Positions 5,785 to 8,207 of a DNA stretch of 8,207 nt are shown here, one piece after another; position 1 is the stretch's first letter, and every line of letters starts with the position of its first letter. Position numbers and translations under genes: made by a program. This stretch comes from Pelotomaculum sp. (GTDB lineage: Bacteria; Bacillota; Desulfotomaculia; Desulfotomaculales; Pelotomaculaceae). The DNA lies in assembly GCA_022839445.1 (NCBI GenBank), contig JALHFC010000040.1, positions 1 through 8,207 on the forward strand, in the 5' to 3' direction. A model generated the notes under the pieces. The model ran no database searches and had not been told where the DNA came from. It worked only from the letters and a program-made list of their open reading frames with translations.

Positions 5785-5978
5785 AAACTTGGGATCATAC
5801 TCCGATACCGGAAACGGACTCCGGTTTAACGGACTTCGGTTTAATTGCCCGGGAAACCCCCTGCCTTCAGGTATGTGGAGTGCAGACCGTGTTTACAAAA
5901 CCACCCAATATATTGAAATATTATTCAAACGCATTCAACAGGCTTATTTTACAATGTCTTTTATATATACCATTTATT
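5785..5978. other. Gene-free stretch upstream of the CAP gene
   Basis: This is the middle of a 333-base gap with no credible gene. It holds a tandem 15-base repeat (5814-5843), GC-rich blocks around CCCGGGAAACCCC (5848-5860), and an AT-rich tract with the palindrome TTGAAATATTATTCAA (5913-5928). The one plus-strand frame here (5789-6001) begins GLRFNGLRFN, created by the tandem repeat, and has no ribosome binding site. I looked for known riboswitch cores (c-di-GMP, ydaO c-di-AMP, cobalamin, SAM) and none fits. Confidence 0.5.
5814..5843. repeat. Tandem 15-base direct repeat
   Basis: ACGGACTCCGGTTTA (5814-5828) is followed immediately by ACGGACTTCGGTTTA (5829-5843), with one mismatch. A related TACCGGAAACGG lies just before. 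It sits about 165 bases upstream of the proposed CAP promoter. It could be a pair of protein-binding sites or slippage; no function can be assigned. Confidence 0.7.
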
Positions 5979-6007
5979 TGGACAAGTTTGGTGGTTTGTG
6001 ATTTAAG
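5979..6007 (+). promoter_or_regulatory. Candidate promoter of the CAP-domain gene
   Basis: The -35 TGGACA (5979-5984), a 17-base spacer and -10 TTTAAG (6002-6007) match consensus at five and four positions. A transcript from here would start near 6014 and so supports the TTG-6059 start rather than ATG-6008. Confidence 0.4.
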
Positions 6008-6058
6008 ATGCCTTGGTTTACAATATTATCTAATAAAATAAAAAGGTGGGGATGTTTA

Positions 6059-6877
6059 TTGAAGCGGTTATTGTTTAAAAGTATTGTTGCAACATTAGTA
6101 TTTTGTTTTTTCACAGGTTTCATTGCCGCCGATGCACATTCAGCATTGTTACCGAATAGCGCTATAAATGATTATTATAACTCGATCCTAAACAAGAAAA
6201 CCACGCCGGTCTATTATTCAAACAACCCGGCGCCACCGGTACCGCAGACACCTCCTGTAAACCCTCCTGAGCAGCAAACACCGTCACAGCCGGTAACGCC
6301 GCCTGTCAATTACCCGGCAAGCCAGCCGGTAAGCACGATAAATGATTATTATAACGCGATTTTAAACAAGAAAACCACGCCGGTCTATTATTCAAATAAT
6401 CCAACTTCACCGGCCCCGGAAGCGCCTCCGGAGACTCCGCCTGTACAGCCGCCTGTACAGCCCGCGCCGCAACTTCCGGGAGTCCCTGATGGGCTGACTG
6501 CTTCTGAAACAAGGCTGTTTGATTTAATTAACGGCTCCCGCAACAATGAAGGGTTAAGGCCCGTTGAAATTGACATGAAATTGGTGGAGCTAGCCCGGCT
6601 GAAAGCCCGTGATATGCAGGAAAATAATTATTTCGGCCATGTTTCGCCCACATATGGCACTCCCGGTCAAATGCTAGTAAAATTCGGCGTTAGCTTCCGC
6701 AGCGCCGGTGAGAACTTGTGCAAGGCAGGAGATGTCTACAAAGCGCACATGCTGCTCTTAAACAGTACGAGCGGCCACCGGGAAATCATGTTAAATCCCG
6801 TCTATAACAAGGTAGGAGTAGCCGTTGTTCAACAGGGTACTTATGTGCTGGTTGTGGAGATTTTTGTTCAATCTTAA
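6059..6877 (+). CDS. Secreted CAP-domain (SCP/YkwD-type) protein with duplicated linker
   Basis: The 272-aa product has a signal peptide (MKRLLFKSIVATLVF..., cleavage probably near ADA/HSA, residues 24-29), a proline-rich linker to about 145, and a C-terminal CAP domain (about 148-272). CAP signatures are FDLINGSRNNEGLRPVEID, YFGHVSPTYG with His194, AGENL with Glu218 and SGHREIMLNP with His240. Bacterial YkwD-type proteins are extracellular and often found in spore formers; their biochemical role is uncertain. The linker holds two copies of INDYYN-x-ILNKKTTPVYYSNNP (36-57 and 94-115), 58 residues apart, each followed by a proline-rich segment. The start TTG-6059 follows AAGGTGGGG and places the basic residues right before the hydrophobic core; ATG-6008 has a poor site and lies upstream of the likely transcription start. 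It is transcribed alone or with the next small gene. Confidence 0.85.
   Translation: MKRLLFKSIVATLVFCFFTGFIAADAHSALLPNSAINDYYNSILNKKTTPVYYSNNPAPPVPQTPPVNPPEQQTPSQPVTPPVNYPASQPVSTINDYYNAILNKKTTPVYYSNNPTSPAPEAPPETPPVQPPVQPAPQLPGVPDGLTASETRLFDLINGSRNNEGLRPVEIDMKLVELARLKARDMQENNYFGHVSPTYGTPGQMLVKFGVSFRSAGENLCKAGDVYKAHMLLLNSTSGHREIMLNPVYNKVGVAVVQQGTYVLVVEIFVQS
6164..6228 (+). repeat. First copy of duplicated linker module
   Basis: These 65 bases match 6338-6402 at 60 positions, with an offset of 174 bases (58 codons). Four of the five differences do not alter the amino acid; one changes Ser to Ala. This indicates a recent in-frame duplication, or conversion, under protein-level constraint. Confidence 0.9.
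6338..6402 (+). repeat. Second copy of duplicated linker module
   Basis: This is the partner of 6164-6228. It encodes INDYYNAILNKK and TTPVYYSNNP and precedes a second proline-rich segment that leads into the CAP domain. Confidence 0.9.
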
Positions 6878-6896
6878 TTAATTTATAAAAAACAAG

Positions 6897-6991
6897 AACC
6901 CTTGCTAGAATTTTGTAACACCGGCGCCCTTGGTTGTATATAATAACCAAAAGCAGGAAGCTAACAAAATTTGATGGCAAGGGGTTTTTTT
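6897..6991 (+). terminator. Long-range hairpin with U-tract overlapping the next gene's ribosome binding site
   Basis: AACCCTTGC (6897-6905) can pair with GCAAGGGGTT (6977-6986), which is followed by further T residues up to 6991. The right arm contains the AAGGGG ribosome binding site of the 67-aa gene. In a transcript coming from the CAP gene it could act as a terminator or hide that site. Transcripts from the promoter at 6915-6944 lack the left arm. The roughly 70-base loop makes it weaker than a compact terminator. Confidence 0.35.
6915..6944 (+). promoter_or_regulatory. Candidate sigma-A promoter of the 67-aa gene
   Basis: A perfect -10 TATAAT (6939-6944) has an 18-base spacer to GTAACA (6915-6920), which matches -35 consensus at four positions. 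The predicted start near 6951 gives a leader of about 40 bases. Confidence 0.55.
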
Positions 6992-7195
6992 ATGAAATTA
7001 AAAAAAGAAACATTACGAGGCGGTAATTCTATTCCTAAGCCGGATGTCCGGTATCCGGCGGCGCCTGACAACGTCCTGGAATATTATAAAATGTTCGGGT
7101 TGTGCGAGCAAGATTTAAATCAAATACTGGTTAATCCGTGTATGGAAAAGTGCTTTGGAAAGCCACCTGTGAAGCCAACTATCAAGCGCCGCTGA
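6992..7195 (+). CDS. Small protein of unknown function (67 aa)
   Basis: The frame starts ATG-6992, MKLKKETLRGGNSIPKPDVRYP, and ends KPPVKPTIKRR. I recognise no family. The protein is basic and soluble, with cysteines at residues 38, 50 and 54 (GLCEQ and NPCMEKCFG), so a metal site or disulfide is possible but not shown. The start is chosen because AAGGGG (6979-6984) stands seven bases before it; in-frame starts at 6971 or 6974 lack a suitable site and would include that sequence. A -10 TATAAT promoter precedes it and a terminator follows at 7238-7268, so it looks like a single-gene unit. No signal peptide or membrane helix is visible. Confidence 0.65.
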   Translation: MKLKKETLRGGNSIPKPDVRYPAAPDNVLEYYKMFGLCEQDLNQILVNPCMEKCFGKPPVKPTIKRR

Positions 7196-7214
7196 GGTAA
7201 ACCAAGGTTGTGAG

Positions 7215-7229
7215 GCGGCAGGTTGCCGC
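7215..7229 (+). other. Small GC hairpin between the 67-aa gene and its terminator
   Basis: GCGGCA-GGT-TGCCGC forms a perfect six-pair stem with a three-base loop, 20 bases after the stop codon. It has no U-tail and may stabilise the mRNA end or assist the terminator just downstream. Confidence 0.4.
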
Positions 7230-7237
7230 TGTGTACT

Positions 7238-7268
7238 AAAAAAAGGGGGGGGATAACCTCCCTTTTTA
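7238..7268 (+). terminator. Rho-independent terminator before the CotE-like gene
   Basis: A5G6 (7240-7250) pairs with CCTCCCTTTTT (7257-7267), including one G-U pair, around a six-base loop. The stem contains its own U-run. It separates the 67-aa gene from the downstream frame, whose start is only 43 bases further on. I see no convincing promoter in that interval, so a sporulation-type promoter or readthrough may drive the next gene. Confidence 0.7.
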
Positions 7269-7310
7269 AGATTTTTATCCAAAGAATTTAGAGGAAAAGA
7301 GGGGGAAACA

Positions 7311-8207
7311 GTGTCTAAACAAACAATTGTAGACGCAAAGAAAGATTTCCGGTCTGCTTTTAACGTTTCCTTAGATGGCCAACCAGTGGCCTGTAAAATT
7401 GCTAATATATATATATTTAATCATCTATCGACATTAGAAAAGACAATCTTGCTTTTCGGTAAATATGACGTTATTCTTTGCTATCAGAAAGGAGAAAACC
7501 AGAGTGCGTCATCATATGATACGGTGGTAATCAGCCGCACATTTTGCGAAAATATTTCTGTAAAAGAGATCGGGATACGGGATATCTTGCCGGAAACAAT
7601 AGAAGTGCGTTCTTATTTCAGTCGGCCGCTACGTGCCCGCGCCGGGGAAGGGAAACCAGTCAACTTAAAATTTTTCGATCAAATGAAAAGTGTGGTATCT
7701 GATGCAAAATGGATCGGAGTCCAGGTTGAGGGTGAGATTGCCGTAGAGTTGACAAGGATTCAAGGGTTTGTCAAATGCCCGGTCACTGTGCCCGTAGCTA
7801 TACCTGTAGAGGATGGGACGGGGGATAAAGCAGTTGGAGTTAGAGAGCAATCAAATCAGGTAATAGACCGGCAAGAGGCAAGAGCGGGCGATTTTGCCGA
7901 AGAGAGGAAAAAAGCAATACAGGGCGATGTGGAAAGGGATGCTGCCGGCACGTCCGGTAAAAAGGAAAAAAACCCGCAATTCAAAACTCAGGAAAACCTG
8001 GTAACCATCGATTTGGATACACTGGCCGCCATGATGATGAAGATTGTCCGTAACCAGGAGGAGGAAAAGGAAAATTGCCGGCGTGTCCCAAATAAAGTAC
8101 TCGAAAATATAGAAGTAAAAAAAGACGCTTTGCGGGAGGCGCCCCCTGCAAAGACTGAAAAAACAGGGGTCCGGGCAAATTACACTTCCCCTCAAGCGGC
8201 AATAAAA
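7311..8207 (+). CDS. Partial CDS: possible CotE-like spore coat protein with charged C-terminal region
   Basis: From GTG-7311 the frame is open for 299 codons to the window edge, with no stop. GAGGGGG (7299-7305) lies five bases before the start. Residues about 42-150 look like a beta-rich domain: TLEKTILLFGKYDVILCYQK (41-60), TVVISRTFCENISVKEIG (71-88) and AKWIGVQVEGEIAVELTRI (132-150). By eye this resembles CotE, which has KTVEIEGYYDINVWYSY, then VVTERVKY..., then IVVQAEREFLAEVVGET. CotE directs assembly of the outer spore coat. After residue 165 the protein becomes charged and low in complexity, rich in Lys, Glu and Arg, with LDTLAAMMMKIVRNQEEEKE as a possible helix. CotE is about 180 aa, so this would be a much longer variant. 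The match is from memory and not proven; a SPOCS-type or unrelated protein is possible. The coding region itself is nearly certain. Confidence 0.85.
   Translation, partial: MSKQTIVDAKKDFRSAFNVSLDGQPVACKIANIYIFNHLSTLEKTILLFGKYDVILCYQKGENQSASSYDTVVISRTFCENISVKEIGIRDILPETIEVRSYFSRPLRARAGEGKPVNLKFFDQMKSVVSDAKWIGVQVEGEIAVELTRIQGFVKCPVTVPVAIPVEDGTGDKAVGVREQSNQVIDRQEARAGDFAEERKKAIQGDVERDAAGTSGKKEKNPQFKTQENLVTIDLDTLAAMMMKIVRNQEEEKENCRRVPNKVLENIEVKKDALREAPPAKTEKTGVRANYTSPQAAIK

Noticed and set aside
5726..5920. c-di-GMP, c-di-AMP (ydaO) or cobalamin riboswitch upstream of the CAP gene
   Set aside because: Short fragments such as GGGACG and CCGGAAAC recall these families, but the conserved cores are not present in order.
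5789..6001. Plus-strand 70-codon frame before the CAP gene
   Set aside because: Its GLRFNGLRFN repeat comes from the 15-base tandem DNA repeat; there is no ribosome binding site, and it overlaps the proposed promoter.
6008..6058. ATG-6008 as start of the CAP protein
   Set aside because: It has no properly spaced ribosome binding site and overlaps the likely promoter; TTG-6059 has AAGGTGGGG and yields a normal signal peptide.
7405..7421. AT dinucleotide run (ATATATATAT) as a regulatory repeat
   Set aside because: It lies inside the coding frame and encodes Ile-Tyr-Ile-Phe in the CotE-like domain.
7665..8202. Minus-strand frames at the right end
   Set aside because: They are antisense to the continuous 299-codon plus-strand frame, which has a good ribosome binding site and coding-like composition.

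Overview
The window looks like chromosomal DNA of an anaerobic, low-to-mid GC Gram-positive bacterium, probably a spore-forming Peptococcaceae-type Firmicute (Desulfotomaculum/Pelotomaculum-like). Supporting signs are strong purine-rich ribosome binding sites, TTG and GTG starts, sigma-A style promoters with 17-18 base spacers, compact U-tailed terminators, an S-box (SAM-I) riboswitch, a YkwD-type CAP protein and a DUF39/HcyBio homocysteine-forming enzyme, a family typical of strict anaerobes. The genus is inference. I see no tRNA, rRNA, CRISPR array, transposon or phage module.

Left part, 1-1620, minus strand. A homocysteine biosynthesis gene (152-1357) is preceded by a complete SAM-I aptamer, an expression-platform terminator and a good promoter, so the unit can be read as a full SAM-OFF switch. 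At the extreme left edge the minus strand carries what looks like the 5' end of an M-box (ykoK) magnesium riboswitch for a gene outside the window.

Small-gene region, 1620-2545. Two short minus-strand genes encode cysteine-containing proteins: 47 aa at 2198-2341, and 85 aa with a CPFCG zinc knuckle at 1812-2069. A perfect 34-base palindrome separates them; it overlaps the stop codon of the first and terminates it, and the second has its own promoter. A doubtful 50-aa plus-strand frame lies at 1628-1780.

Central operon, 2572-4837, plus strand. A DPM1-like family 2 glycosyltransferase, a GtrA-like four-helix membrane protein and a PIG-V/Gpi18-like GT-C membrane mannosyltransferase are tightly spaced and end in a strong terminator. 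Together they suggest a pathway that charges a polyprenyl phosphate with a sugar, moves it across the membrane and transfers it to an outside acceptor.

Right part, 4838-8207, plus strand. There is a class I SAM-dependent methyltransferase (4994-5725), a structured 333-base gap, a secreted CAP-domain protein with a recently duplicated linker module (6059-6877), a 67-aa protein of unknown function (6992-7195), a terminator, and a long frame from a GTG at 7311 that runs off the right edge. The N-terminal part of this last protein resembles the spore coat morphogenetic protein CotE and is followed by a charged, low-complexity region.

The points most worth a second look are the duplicated linker in the CAP protein, the hairpin that may both terminate the CAP transcript and mask the next gene's ribosome binding site, the three-gene lipid-linked sugar module, the small cysteine-rich proteins and the CotE-like partial gene. 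I found nothing that clearly amounts to a new defence or mobile system.
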